Assembly: GCF_034190915.1 (NCBI RefSeq)
Contig: NW_026947486.1
Location: 26,013,344-26,077,343 of the forward strand
DNA: 64,000 nt
Source of the DNA: Cavia porcellus
Lineage: Eukaryota; Chordata; Mammalia; Rodentia; Caviidae
Direction of reading: 5' to 3'
Position numbers and translations under genes: made by a program. The notes below the pieces were generated by a model, which saw nothing but the letters and a program-made list of their open reading frames with translations, ran no database searches and had not been told where the DNA came from. Shown one piece after another: positions 33,312 through 44,036 of this stretch. Every line of letters starts with the position of its first letter. The stretch's first letter is position 1.

Positions 33312-33402
33312 GATTTTTGTTTTTTGAAACTGAGAATCAAATTCAGGACCTTGTGCTAGCCACGAAGGCATCGTGCTGCTGAGCTATACCCCGACCCTGA
33401 AA
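33312..33402 (-). mobile_element. Antisense ID SINE
   Basis: CTGAGAATCAAATTCAGGAC to GCTGCTGAGCTATACCCCG. Confidence 0.8.
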
Positions 33403-33496
33403 ACATCCTGATTTAATCAGGCATTTGTGCAATAAAATTATGGTTAAAAAGCTCATCAATGATTTTAACAAATATTTCAAAAAGAATATGCTCTCT

Positions 33497-33610
33497 AGGG
33501 GCTGGGGGTTTAGTTCAGCAGCATAAGCGCCTGCTTTGCAGGTGTGTGATCGTCAGTTTGATCCCTGGTACTGATAAAAAAGACAAAAAAAAAAAAAAAG
33601 AAAAAAAATA
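33497..33610 (+). mobile_element. tRNA-derived SINE
   Basis: GGGGCTGGGGGTTTAGTTCA head, CAGTTTGATCCCTGGTACTG B-box region and the AAAAAGACAAAAA-type tail of the young family. In the WNK3 intron between exons c and d. Confidence 0.9.
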
Positions 33611-33818
33611 TAGTCTCATATTTTCCAGATAAATATACTGAAGCTAGAGAATAGGCAGTAAGTTATTCCTAGTCACAACCAATTTGGCTCTGTAAAGATT
33701 TTAAAAACTAACCATGTCCTATAAAAAGAAATGGCTCTGAATAAATGAAGGGGGAATTAGAGAAAATAAAGAGACAAAGAATGCTAAAGAAAAAATAATT
33801 TGATTTTACTATACTTAC

Positions 33819-33935
33819 CATATAGTCTGCAATATCCTCTGGTGCATCACCATCAACATCAAACTTGAAGGTAACCATCTTGTTGTTATGAGTCTCCAGC
33901 TGACACTCTACCATATTGTCTCCAGAAGTTGAAAC
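33819..33935 (-). CDS. WNK3: WNK3 coding exon c, OSR1_C-like domain
   Basis: A 117-nt, phase 0-0 exon of 39 codons, [16 protein letters not shown].. to ..APEDIADYM. This is the core of the second CCT-like (PF2/OSR1_C-like) domain conserved across WNK1-4, a small fold that binds RFx[V/I] peptides or takes part in WNK self-regulation. The donor is a consensus GTAAGT. The signature [15 protein letters not shown] is closely related to the WNK1 equivalent and makes this the most diagnostic exon in the window. Confidence 0.97.
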
Positions 33936-34097
33936 CTAAGCATACACATTTCATCAGCTTAAGACTCACTGTCTTTTCTTTATAAATTATGTAGGGACTA
34001 TCTAGATCATTTCACATGCTATGTATGTGGAAATGATTTAAATACTTGAGAATCAGAAAAAATAAAACAGATAAAAATACTTCAGAGTCATTTTTTC

Positions 34098-34218
34098 CTT
34101 GATTTTATGAGACAGGGTCTTGTTATGTAGTTCAGGCTAGCCTTTGAACTTGTGGTGATCCTCCTGCCGCAGCCTACCATGTGCTAGCATTATAGTTATA
34201 AACTACCATGCCCAGAAA
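34098..34218 (-). mobile_element. Antisense B1 SINE
   Basis: ATGAGACAGGGTCTTGTTAT to AACTACCATGCCCAG. Confidence 0.85.
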
Positions 34219-34497
34219 TCCTTCAGATTCTTCAGATTCTAGCAACATTATGTTTTACCTTGGCTATCACCTAAACAGCTATTCCACAGTAAACTTAATA
34301 GAAACAAAGAATTTGTTAAAAAAAAAAGTCAGAAATATAACCCTGTGGGAAAATGGAACAAAACTTCTATAACAAAATTTTTTACAAAATTCACTATAGC
34401 AGTGTGTAACACAATAACTAAATTCAGTCATTCATTTATAAAATTGTCTTATTCTAGTGACAAGGATTTAGAAATTTATGAAAGCTTCATGTTTTTG

Positions 34498-34570
34498 TTG
34501 CTGGAGATGGAACCCAGGGTCTTGCATATGCTAAGCATATGCTCTACCCTTGAGTTTCATCTCCAGCCTC
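34498..34570 (-). mobile_element. Antisense ID SINE
   Basis: TTGCTGGAGATGGAACCCAG to TTTCATCTCCAGCC. Confidence 0.85.
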
Positions 34571-34677
34571 CAAATTTTCATACTCTTTAATCTACTAATT
34601 TTACTTCTAGGGATGTATCATAAGGAAATAAAAAGGAATAGATGCAAGAACTTTTGTTATAGGATATTTGGTTCAGA

Positions 34678-34721
34678 AGAGAGAGAGAGAGAAAGAGAGA
34701 GACAGAGAGACAGAGAGAGAC

Positions 34722-34766
<45 letters not shown>
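34678..34766. repeat. (GA)n microsatellite with CAGA variants
   Basis: An 89-bp GAGA-rich tract with scattered CAGAGA units, between WNK3 exons b and c. Confidence 0.95.
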
Positions 34767-34769
<3 letters not shown>

Positions 34770-34771
<2 letters not shown>

Positions 34772-35570
34772 CCAGAAAGACATACAGACAGAGAATAGAG
34801 GACAGAAAGTTAGGAAATGAGATTGGCAGATAGAGACAGACTAAAAGGATGAAAAATAGGACTCCTCATACAAATGACTATCTAATGCAATCACTTAAAA
34901 TGTTAATTAAAAGTAATTTGATATAGGAAAATAACATTACATATTAAACTTTTAAAAAGATAGGATATAAAATTGCATGTAGGTTTATACAGTCACTGGA
35001 AATGGGTATCATACTGACTTGAGATATGGGCTTTAACATCTGATCTAAGTTTAGATCTCCCTTGATCACTTGCTAGTTAAACGATCTTAGGCAAATTATT
35101 TCTATGATATGCAATATCATTTATAAAGATGAGTATACCTCTACCTATCATACAGAGCTTTGGGAGGACTGCATGATAAAATGGACGTGTGATAAAATGT
35201 CATTTAGGGTGCCTACCACAGAAGAATTCAATACATTTTTGCTACTAGACTAATCTTGTTACAATCCTAACAATGTAACATACTACACATAGGTACAGGA
35301 AAAAAATGAGAACAAACTAAAACGTTAGCAGGAGCTAGCTCTGAGTGGTGGTTATAAGTGAAACTTATTGTCTTCCTCATATTTATCCTATACTCTCCAA
35401 GTTAAATAATTAATATATAATACTCCTCTCAGAAATATTTCAATGGAGGAAATGTTACTTTACAGAGAGTTCCATGATACTCTACATCTGGTTCCTCGGT
35501 ATTGCTTCTCTCTGGCCCTCCAGGTCCTCTACATGTACAGCCCGTAACCAAACCATACCTACACACTGAC
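34770..35570 (-). other. WNK3: WNK3 intron between exons b and c (unique part)
   Basis: No repeat or coding signal recognised between the GA microsatellite and exon b. Confidence 0.6.
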
Positions 35571-35718
35571 CTGAAGAACAGTAAGCTGAAATTTAGTCCC
35601 TTTCTCTGGTCGGGGACAGGAAGCTCTTCTTTGTTTGATCCGATCCTGTTTGCCATTTCCACTTGGATTATCAAGGTTATAGATGTTTTCTTTCATAGCT
35701 GTCATATCTTGATTCAAG
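35571..35718 (-). CDS. WNK3: WNK3 coding exon b
   Basis: A 148-nt exon completing the split Ser codon, then 49 codons starting [17 protein letters not shown] and ending TKFQLTVLQ. It has a basic stretch (KQDRIKQRR) followed by the first beta strand of the second OSR1_C/CCT-like domain. The acceptor follows a T-rich tract (AG at 35719-35720) and the donor is GTCAG. It ends in phase 0. An open frame runs on into the intron to 35429, but the splice site and the continuation at 33935 set the end. Confidence 0.95.
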
Positions 35719-35984
35719 CTAATAATTTAAAAAAAAAGTAACTAATCCAAATCTTGATAGTAAAAATCTAAGAGAAACTTCCAATTATAAAATTATAAAT
35801 TATGTTTACAGAAAAAGTAATAGTACAATATATTTTTAAAGTTATGATTAAAGAACTCTATGAATATAATAATGCTATTGAATCATATATTTTAAATTAG
35901 AAAATTGTGTAATATAAAAACTATATTTAAATAAATTTATTTTTTCCTGCAGTACCCAAACCCCAACCTTTGCCCTGGGCTAAT

Positions 35985-36262
35985 CCTCAATCCTTTTATT
36001 TTAAGACAGGGTGTTGCTAAATTCCCAGGCTGGGATTGAACTTGTGATCTGCCTGACTCGGCCCCCTAGAGTACTGGGATGATAGGTGAGCTGGCTTTGG
36101 GCATCTCACCTCAGCATCCCGGGAGGCCAAATCAGAAAGATGCATAAATTTGAGGCCTATCTGGGCAATTTAGCAAGACCTTGTCTCAAAATTAAAAAGA
36201 AGAGTTGGAGTATAGCTCAGTATAAAGGACCTACGTTTAATCCCCAGTAACTGACCCCTGAC
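35985..36262. mobile_element. Antisense B1 fragment next to B1-ID dimer
   Basis: 35985-36095 is minus-strand B1 (TTTTAAGACAGGGTGTTGCT). 36098-36262 is a plus-strand B1-ID dimer ending GGACCTACGTTTAATCCCC. An inverted pair. Confidence 0.75.
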
Positions 36263-36424
36263 AAGATACCTTTTTTCAAATAGATATTTTTAAAATTAAC
36301 TTTCAGGTAAGCCCTTGTAAAATTCATTCATAAAGCAAGTGTATAAAGATACACAAAAAGATTTTTTTAAAACTCCTAATTTTGTTTATATAAACACAAG
36401 TGGTGGATTAATATTTCTCCCTAA

Positions 36425-36502
36425 GGGATATAGGGATGTGGCTCAGTGATAAGAGTGCTTAGCTAGCATGAGGCTCTGGTTTCTATGCTCAGTACTGCCA
36501 AA
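36425..36502 (+). mobile_element. ID SINE
   Basis: GGGATGTGGCTCAGTGATAA and GGCTCTGGTTTCTATGCTCAG. Confidence 0.85.
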
Positions 36503-36619
36503 AAATTATTTAAATAATACTGACCCTAAAAGTTTTTAATACACAGAGACATGGCAGTAACATCTATAGAGTAAGAGAGAGACATAATTTTAGCCAATGG
36601 AGCTATATTGTATATATTT

Positions 36620-36746
36620 AAAAGTAAACATAAAGGGGGCTGGAGATTTAGCTCAGCGGCATAAGCGCCTGCCTTGCAAGCAGGCAGTCGTGAGTTCGAT
36701 CCCTGGTACCGATAAAAACGAAAAAAAAAAAAAAAGTAAACATAAA
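36620..36746 (+). mobile_element. Young tRNA-derived SINE with 15-bp TSD
   Basis: The cleanest copy: body 36635-36731 with A box (TTTAGCTCAGCGGC), palindromic arm CCTGCCTTGCAAGCAGG, B box (GTGAGTTCGATCC) and an A-rich tail. Exact TSD AAAAGTAAACATAAA (36620-36634, 36732-36746). Intronic to WNK3, antisense to it. Confidence 0.95.
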
Positions 36747-36749
36747 AAA

Positions 36750-37830
36750 ACATTTTATTTGGGTTTGGGTCATGATGGCAAAAACTCAGCTTTCCCTGCT
36801 TGTTACCCTTAAGTACAGCTAAAAGAAACCTGAAACTACATAATACAGTAAGCAATCACACGAGGGCACTGAAAATGAAAAGAGGAAAGCACAGTGCAGG
36901 GATCCCCAGAGCTTGAAAAACTACAGCAGTTTGTCATCTCCCAATTCCCACCCTGTGACAGAAGGTAGTCAAGGCTCAGGATCGTTTGACTCTCAGTCAA
37001 GGTGCAAGCAGTCTAAATACATTCTCCTGACTCCCAGCACAAAAGGAGAAGATGGCTTCAACAGGCCTCTCCCTTCCCTAGTGGCACTAGAATGAGCCTC
37101 AACAGTAGAATGTGACCTGGAATGTAGGCCCAGAGAACTCTCTACACTTTGGTTCCATAGTGAGGGATAGTGGAGCCAGATGAACCAAACATACCAGAAC
37201 AGCCCAAGCATTCTTAAAACTAAATTGTCACTGGACTCACATCCCATGAAAATAGGCCAGGACCTGTGCACCTCAACAGAGTGAATACATTCTAAAATAG
37301 AGGAGATTTAAGTAGGATCCAAAGGCATATAATATTCAAAATGCCCATGATATAAATAAAAATAAATTCTCCTGATACCAAAAATCAGGAAAATTATCAC
37401 ATGGATGGAAAAATACCAATCAATCGGTGTTAACACCAAGATGAATCAGATATTGTAATTATCTAAAAGGATATTAAAGCAGCCATCATCAAAATGATTC
37501 ATTTAAGACCTGAGGATGTTGCTGGCTCAGTAGTGGAGTCCTTGCTTGTACGCATGAAGCTTTGGGTTCAACCCTCAATACCACAAAAAAAGCTTCAATG
37601 AACAATTACATATATTGTTGAAGCAAATGAGGAAAATCAAATTTCATCAAATAGAAGATATTAAGAAAAAAGCCAAATGAAAATTATATAAACATATAAT
37701 CAGAAAATTTTTTAAAAGTCACTGAATAGGCAAAGGGATACAAATGTAACAAACAGGACAAAGGAAATAATCAGTGAACTTAAAGACAAAATAATAGAAA
37801 TTAGAACAATGTACGAAAAATACTAGTTTA
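36750..37830 (+). mobile_element. Old L1 5' portion
   Basis: 37420-37500 (AACACCAAGATGAATCAGAT, GGATATTAAAGCAGCCATCA) and 37595-37810 (AAAGACAAAATAATAGAAAT) resemble the 5' UTR and ORF1 start of ancient L1M elements. An ID SINE is inserted at 37505-37590. The GC-richer part at 36890-37290 probably belongs to the same 5' UTR. Confidence 0.5.
37505..37592 (+). mobile_element. ID SINE in old L1
   Basis: GCTGGCTCAGTAGTGGAGTC and TTTGGGTTCAACCCTCAATA, with an A tail. Confidence 0.85.
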
Positions 37831-37937
37831 CAGCTACCAAGTAATAAAACAATTGTATATTTTGTTCTAATATATTACTTTGGACTAGCTAGACTTTTAT
37901 TCTAAATTGTATTATTTCTTTATTTCCTTGTTTTCTT

Positions 37938-38122
37938 TTGTGGCACTAGGGATTGACCCAAGACCTTCACACTGAGCTATTTTCCTAGTCCTTTTGAAAT
38001 GTTTTTATTTTGAGACGGACTCTTGCTAAGCCAAGAAATTGCCCACGTTGGGCTTAGATTCTCTGGCCTCAGCCTACCAGAGTGTTGGGATTCTAGGTAT
38101 GTACCACCATACCCAGCTCTTG
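37938..38122 (-). mobile_element. Antisense ID fragment and B1
   Basis: 37938-37992 ID-like (GGCACTAGGGATTGACCC). 37995-38122 B1 (TTTGAGACGGACTCTTGCTA to TACCACCATACCCAGCTC). Confidence 0.8.
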
Positions 38123-38212
38123 GTTCCATCTTAAAACTTCTAATCCTTCTTACAGTTGGATACTATAGACTAAGAAAATGTCAATAATTTAAAAATCCAT
38201 ACTATCTATATC

Positions 38213-38312
38213 TTTTTTTTTTTTTTTTTTTTTTTTGGTACCAGCAATTGAACTCATGACCTCATGCTTGCCAGGCAGGTGCTTATGCCGCTGTACTAGA
38301 CCCCAGCCCCTT
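38213..38312 (-). mobile_element. tRNA-derived SINE
   Basis: Minus strand: long T-run, GGTACCAGCAATTGAACTC, CTTGCCAGGCAGGTGCTTAT. It lies about 150 nt from WNK3 exon a. Confidence 0.88.
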
Positions 38313-38463
38313 ATATTTATATCTTAAAAGTAAAAAATAATGCCTACAATTTTTATTAAGCCTGCACACAAATATAAGAACACAGAAGCTTCCCTAGTGG
38401 AGATACTTTAAGCATCTAATTACTGCATACACTTCAATATACGCTGCATTTCTTAATACTTAC

Positions 38464-38528
38464 CTTCGAACTAAATCTGGTTTTTGAAGAGCTGCTTGTT
38501 GTTCAACTCCAGCCAATTGGGATACAGC
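38464..38528 (-). CDS. WNK3: WNK3 coding exon a (first visible)
   Basis: A 65-nt exon reading AVSQLAGVEQQAALQKPDLVR plus two bases of the next codon. The acceptor is AG at 38529-38530 and the donor GT directly below 38464. It starts in phase 0. It belongs to the linker between the kinase-proximal region and the second OSR1_C-like domain. It is assigned because it joins in frame to the next exon, giving ..PDLVRSLNQDM... On its own the exon would be too short to recognise, so confidence depends on this continuity. Confidence 0.85.
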
Positions 38529-38883
38529 CTATAAGTAGTAAAGAAATATTGAAGCTAACCATGCAATTTGCCGCTATTTCAAAAAACAGAATTGTTACAT
38601 TTCAAATTTTGGTAACCTTGCAAGACAGAACATCTTTATTATTGAATGTCTGTATCAGTCTTATTATTTATAATATTACTTAAGATGAAAATACAGCAAT
38701 GTATCAAAATATATCATATTTTTCAATGAAAAATTAGCATTGTTTTATTTACTTTTGTTATTTTTCAACAGAGAATATTATTGAGCTTCCAATCCTGCTT
38801 GTAAAATTGCTACTTAAAAGATGGTATACTACCATTCCACAGTAAGATAAACCAATGACTCAAGCTTCCATTAAAAGTATGTA

Positions 38884-39208
38884 AATACCAGGCCAGGCAT
38901 ATAGCTCAGCAATACAGTGCCTGCCAGGGAAGCCCAAGATTGTGAGTTCGATTCCTGGGACCAAAAAAGAAAAATGTGCTCTTTTTTTTGTACCGGGGAT
39001 CAAACTCACAAGGCAGGTGCTTATACCAATGAGCTAAATCCCTGGCTATCAAAAAAGAAAAATGGAAATTCTGGGTGTGGTGCATTTCTGTAATACCAAT
39101 ACACAGGAGGCAGAAGGATCACTATGAGTTTGAGGCTATCCCCGGCTACAAAGTGAATTCATAGCCAGCCTGAACTGCAAAGTGAAACTTTGTCTCAAAA
39201 AAAAAATG
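38884..39208. mobile_element. ID inverted pair followed by B1
   Basis: 38884-38968 plus-strand ID (GCATATAGCTCAGCAATACA); 38980-39048 minus-strand tRNA-type SINE (GTACCGGGGATCAAACTCAC); 39065-39208 plus-strand B1 with internal duplication. The opposed SINEs could pair in the transcript. Confidence 0.82.
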
Positions 39209-40175
39209 AGAGACAAGAATGTAAATAACAATACTGTTGCAAAATAATTTTAAGTATTTGCCTAATCTATCCTCTATGTATTGTCACTGGTGACAGCACA
39301 GAGGGATCTTAGAATGCAAACTTAATAAAAGAGATCATTTCCCTAACTAGTTATATTCTCTATGATGGTTTCTCATCCTTTAAAAAGTTAAATTCTTTCA
39401 GGTGGAAAATAGTCCTTGATGAAGTGGTTTTTTAATCTCTTTGCTTGATTCTCTATTTTCACCACTCTTCTTGAAACTACATTAAACTGTACTTCCTCTG
39501 CATGAGTTGGGACATTCCATACACTATGTCTCTATGTTCCTCTACTTCCCTTGATTTTTTTTAACCTCTTTTTAGTCCTATGCACTTGGCAAATATCTGG
39601 ACAGAATTTCTATATCAAAGCCTTTATGCCAGTGTGTTCCAGAAACAGCAAAATTGTCCTGGGGACTCAACTTGGCTTTTAGTTTTGTCAAAGAAGGCAA
39701 TGTATAATTTTTTATTTTTATTTTTTTGTCCCAGGAATCAAACTTACAGAATTAAAGTATTCTGAAGAAAGATTGAAGACATGAGAAAATGAAAAGATGT
39801 CCCTTGCTAATGGATAGGTAGAACTAATATTGTAAAATGGCCATACTACCAAAAAATGTATATAGATTTAATTAAATTCTAGTAAAAATACCATCAGCAT
39901 TGTTCACAGAACTAGGGAATAAGATAAAATTCATATGGAATCAGAAGAAACCTAGGATAGTCAAAACAATCTTGAGCAATGAGAACAAAGTAGATGCATA
40001 ACAATCTTGGGTTGCAAGTTATACCAAAAACTATAATAATAAAAAACAGGCATAGTAGTAGCACAAAAATAGACATGTTATTTGGTGCAGCAGAAATACC
40101 TATACACACTTTAGCCTTTTTAATTTTTGACAAAAGGACCAAATCAATATGCTGAAGAAAAGACAGCCTCTTAAA

Positions 40176-40325
40176 AATGGTGGGAAGGCATGATGTTGCA
40201 TGCCTGTGGTCCCAGCACTAGAAAGGCTGAGCCAGGACAATGGCTGAAAGGTTGAGGCCAACCTGAGCTATGTAGTAAGTTCAAGAACAACCTGAACTAC
40301 CTATCAAAACCCTGTCTCCAAAAAT
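40176..40325 (+). mobile_element. B1 SINE in L1 fragment
   Basis: GGAAGGCATGATGTTGCATG to AAACCCTGTCTCCAAAAAT, with the internal duplication. Confidence 0.82.
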
Positions 40326-40845
40326 ATGGTGCTGAGCCATATTTTTGGTTATCCACATGTGGAAGAATGAATCTAGACCCATATCTGTCACGCTTTATTA
40401 AAATAAAATCAAAATAGATCAAAGCACTAGAATTATAACAGTAATACTGAATCTCCTGGATGATAAAATGGGTAAAATTCTTAAAGATATAGGGATAGGC
40501 AAAGAGTTTCTGAAAAGAACCCCAGTTGCACAACAAACAATATCCCAAATCAACCAGTTGTATATCAAATTAAAAAGCTCTTTTTTAAATTTTATTTTTC
40601 TTTTTCTTCAAATCCATTTTATTTCAAAGAGGAAAAAACAAATTAAAAATCTCTTGCACAGCAAGGAAACAACCAACAGGGTGAAGAAACAGCCTAAAGA
40701 ATGGGAGACAATCTTTGCCAGCTACTCCTTGAACAGAGAACTAGTATCTAGAACACAAAAGAACTGAAACAAAAAAAAACAAAAAAAAAACAGACCCACC
40801 AAAATAAAAGACACAATCAAAAATGGGCAATTAAACAGACATTTC

Positions 40846-40903
40846 TTAAAAGAAGCAATACAGTGCTCACTTCGATAGCACATATATTAAAAGAAGAAAT
40901 ACA
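40846..40903 (+). mobile_element. 24-nt U6 snRNA fragment flanked by 17-bp TSD
   Basis: 40863-40886 reads GTGCTCACTTCGATAGCACATATA, the first 24 nt of U6 snRNA with three differences that look like CpG decay or drift. It is flanked by TTAAAAGAAGCAATACA (40846-40862) and TTAAAAGAAGAAATACA (40887-40903). It sits inside L1 ORF2 DNA. No downstream U6 sequence follows, so this is not a U6 gene. Confidence 0.85.
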
Positions 40904-41159
40904 AATGGCCAATAAGTACTTGAAAAAAACATTTAGTATCTTTGGCCATTGGAGAAATGCAAATCAAAACAACACTGAGATTCCATCTCACTCCAGAAAG
41001 AATGGGTATCATCAAGAACTTGAAAAACAATAAATGCTGGTGAGGTTATAAGAATAAAAGAAACCTTCCACACTGCTGGTGGGAATGTAATCTAGTATGA
41101 CCATTATGGAAATCAGTATGGAGATTCTTCAAAAAACTAAAAATAGAATCAGGTTACTT

Positions 41160-41422
41160 GCAGTCTAGAAGCCAGGGTCTTCACACTTAGCTACATCCTC
41201 AGCCACCTTAATGTATTTTAGACAGTCTCATTCAAGTCACTAAATTTCTCAGGCTGTCCTTAAAACTCCCACCTTAGCCTCCCAGAGTGTGAAGTTTACA
41301 GTCATGTACCACCATACTTGGCTCAATTCTTTCTTATTTTCTTTGGTACCAGGAATTGAACTCAAGACCTTGTACTTGTCAGGCAGGCACTTATATTGCT
41401 GAGCTATATTCCTGGCTCAATC
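41160..41422 (-). mobile_element. ID fragment, B1 and ID-type SINE, antisense
   Basis: 41170-41205 ID piece; 41205-41325 B1 (TAGACAGTCTCATTCAAGTC to CACCATACTTGGCTC); 41342-41422 ID-type (GGTACCAGGAATTGAACTCA). Confidence 0.75.
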
Positions 41423-41935
41423 ATTTCTTAATAGAACTTTTTTTTAAAAAGTGAAGAAAGCAGACAGACAAGTGAATAGAAAAAGATTTCTTGGTAACAG
41501 TTAATGGCCTGCAGATTCAGTTCCTATTTGGATTCTGTGACCTTTATGCCTGTCAGTGTGAATCAGTGAAAGTACGAAGGGAACAGGCATGAGATTCCAA
41601 ATAGTAAACACCAGGAATTATTAATTATTACTCAAATATTCAATAACATCACAAAGACAGCCTCAGATCACTATAAGTAAACCAATTTCATTTCCATAAT
41701 AGTAATATACTAAACCTTGGGATCAGATGGTACTAGAGGATATGTGAATGAGCCTTGCCAAATTTAACCATTTTCCCACTATTTGCTCCAATGGCTGACC
41801 AGTGCTCTGAATTTTTAAAATACATATGTTTGTACTTTAAATTTATATTATAGCAAACTTACATAGGCTGGAAGCCATTTTGTCTCTTTGGTAACATTAT
41901 ATATATCAACTTATTTTCTATAGAAAATTTTAATT

Positions 41936-43378
41936 AAAGTTACAGTATTTGCAGGATATTCTAAAAAAGAAAAATACAAATCCAGAAATAGTGGCAGAGA
42001 GGCCACAACGAATGGAGCAAAAAACAAAATAAAGAAGACAAACTGACAACTAATGACAGAAAAAGAGCTCAACAGAAATGAGGCAGAGAAGATTGGATGA
42101 TAGGAACAGCTATTTTGGAGAAAATGACGTCTTAAGAGGTAATACTGATTTAGTATCATCTTGTTTTGAAGTCTCATCAAGCTTTTGTTCTTCTGTCTCC
42201 ATTGGTCTAAACAGGTTGTATCTTATTGGATTTTATTATGTATGATAGTATAAGCAAAAACTTTTATAGACAAGGAGATTATACAGAAACCATTGTTCAT
42301 TTTCTGTTAGTTGATTCTAAATACCCTGTAATGCTGTCATTCCCTTAAATGGTTTTACATTGTTTTGATATATTTGATGCTACAGTATACGAAGTTATAC
42401 TCAAAGATTTCAAGGAAAGAGACAATATGGTAACTCCTTTTATGTCAGGATTATCTTGTGGTGAAACACTATTCTGCTTAAATGGTTATGTTCTGATCTG
42501 CGCTGTTTTGCTGTTATGCCTTCTTTTATCTCAATCTCCACTTCACTACTTACTTTTTTATTTTTATCCTTTTAATTAAGGGAAAAATAAATAAAAAATA
42601 GCAGGATATATTATAGTAACCCACTTTGACTTTCCATTATCTTGATTTAAAGCCCTGTATTGCTCTCAACATCTTATTTTGACTGATATCCCTCTATTCT
42701 GTTTTGCTTGATGGTACCAGATTCGAAAGTTTAGGCAACAGCTGTGGGATTCATTATGACGTCCATTCTGGTTGACTATTATCTACTTTTGAAGACCTAT
42801 AATGTCTCCAATGTTTTGGTTTTGTTCTTTACTGTTTTGTTCAATTTTATTATAACTGATGATATAGGCAATTCTATTAGAGATAGCGAGAGGCATTATG
42901 GTAACCATTGTTGATCACCTTGTATTATGCTTTTACATTATCTATTATGTCCACCCTTTTGATTTGATTGACTCTGTTCTGTTATGTCACATTTGGTTCT
43001 ACTCCCTTCCAAAAAAGTAATAAGAACTGTGAGAGCAACAAAACCCAAAATGTGTAATTGTCATTGCACAAAAGAGAGGAAAAGAAAGTGCTCTAAACGA
43101 TATAACTGCATGTATATTTAAGTGTATAAGATAGATAATGATATCACTGAGTTTTGTTGGATCATTGAACAGAACTGTTTGCAGTCTCACTGTCGGAATG
43201 TCCACTTTACAAGCTTTAATTTTGTGACTTGAACAATTATTTCTAAGATGACAATATGTAATCCATTAACTAGTGATTTCCTACTGTTTATTTTTTTCTG
43301 TAAATCTGTATAACTTGTACCCTTTCTCTGATTTTTTTTCTCCTTAAATAAAATTTTAAAAAAAAGTTACAGTATTTG
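41936..43378 (+). mobile_element. 5'-truncated half-L1 with 16-bp TSD
   Basis: The body (41952-43362) starts at the sequence matching 15491 in the full-length half-L1 (TTGCAGGATATTCTAAA), just after ORF1, and follows it to the AAATAAAATTTTAAAA end. The two copies are very similar, with scattered substitutions and a few small indels. Exact 16-bp direct repeats AAAGTTACAGTATTTG (41936-41951, 43363-43378) flank it. It carries no coding capacity. Confidence 0.93.
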
Positions 43379-44036
43379 TATTATGTATACAAGTTTCACA
43401 TTATTTGAATTATTGACACCACCTATCTTATACTTTAAATCTATCGTATTTCACATTAGTTAACAGCATGCAAAGGCTATCTGTAAGTACAAATTTCAAA
43501 TTCTGCAACTAAATATAAATGTTATAGATCAATATAAACTCCAAACTGATTAAAAGGAAAACAAATATTATATCTATTAACACATTTATCAACTTTGTAG
43601 GCAGCTAGTAGCTTCTCAGCTTTGCAGTGAAAGTACACATTAAAGACTGCTTTTAGAGATTAATATATAATTTTTGTAACAAATGTTACTAAATCCAAAA
43701 TAATAAACAAAACTGATTAACAGGAAAGTATGAACTGAAAAAAAATTAATGTTTGAGAAAAAAACCCTAAAATATGATTTCCATTTGACCCAACTATACT
43801 TTTTCATGTATTTTCCTGAGAGAATTGAAGATATATAACAGTGATACATGCATATTTACGTTTACGACAGCATAATTTGCAACAGTTAAATTTCAGAAGT
43901 GGTCTATATGTCCCTTAACAGATGAAAGGATAAAGAAAATGTGATATATAAACACAATGGAGGACAACTCAGCTATAAACATTGATAAATTTGAGTCATC
44001 CATAGGAAAATGGATGTACCTTGTAACTGTAATATT

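Larger units (their letters stand above)
17193..38528 (-). other. WNK3: WNK3 gene, 3' half (11 coding exons)
   Basis: WNK3 is a serine/threonine kinase (catalytic lysine displaced to the glycine loop in this family) that phosphorylates SPAK/OSR1 and so controls NKCC/KCC cation-chloride cotransporters. Eleven exons on the minus strand join without a stop into 926 codons, with every junction phase matching. Recognition rests on the OSR1_C-like block ([16 protein letters not shown]), the RFx[V/I] motifs and the C-terminal block [20 protein letters not shown]. Exon lengths from 5' to 3' are 65, 148, 117, 156, 52, 132, 944, 232, 131, 590 and 212 nt. The kinase exons lie off the right edge and the terminal exons and 3' UTR off the left. 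All introns are rich in SINE and LINE insertions. Confidence 0.95.
39755..41150 (+). mobile_element. L1 ORF2 3' fragment
   Basis: Decayed ORF2 C-terminal half: DNA at 39790-39960 matches the post-RT region (..CCCTTGCTAATGGATAGG.. ..GGAATCAGAAGAAACCTAGG). 40470-40770 reads GKILKDIGIGKEFLKRTPVA then frame-broken RVKKQPKEWETIFASYSL. 40950-41100 matches the Cys-rich end (AAATGCAAATCAAAACAACA, CACTGCTGGTGGGAATGTA). A B1 interrupts it at 40176-40325 and a U6 fragment at 40863. Confidence 0.85.

Noticed and set aside
34678..34766. Repeat array reminiscent of CRISPR or a satellite
   Set aside because: It is a simple GA microsatellite with CAGA variants. There are no spacers.
36597..36855. Open frames across the SINE at 36.6 kb on both strands
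   Set aside because: Peptides such as GAGDLAQRHKRLPCKQAVVS recur wherever this SINE occurs. They are translated repeat sequence.
40863..40886. A functional U6 snRNA gene
   Set aside because: Only 24 nt of U6 are present, with mismatches, and no promoter elements or downstream U6 body.
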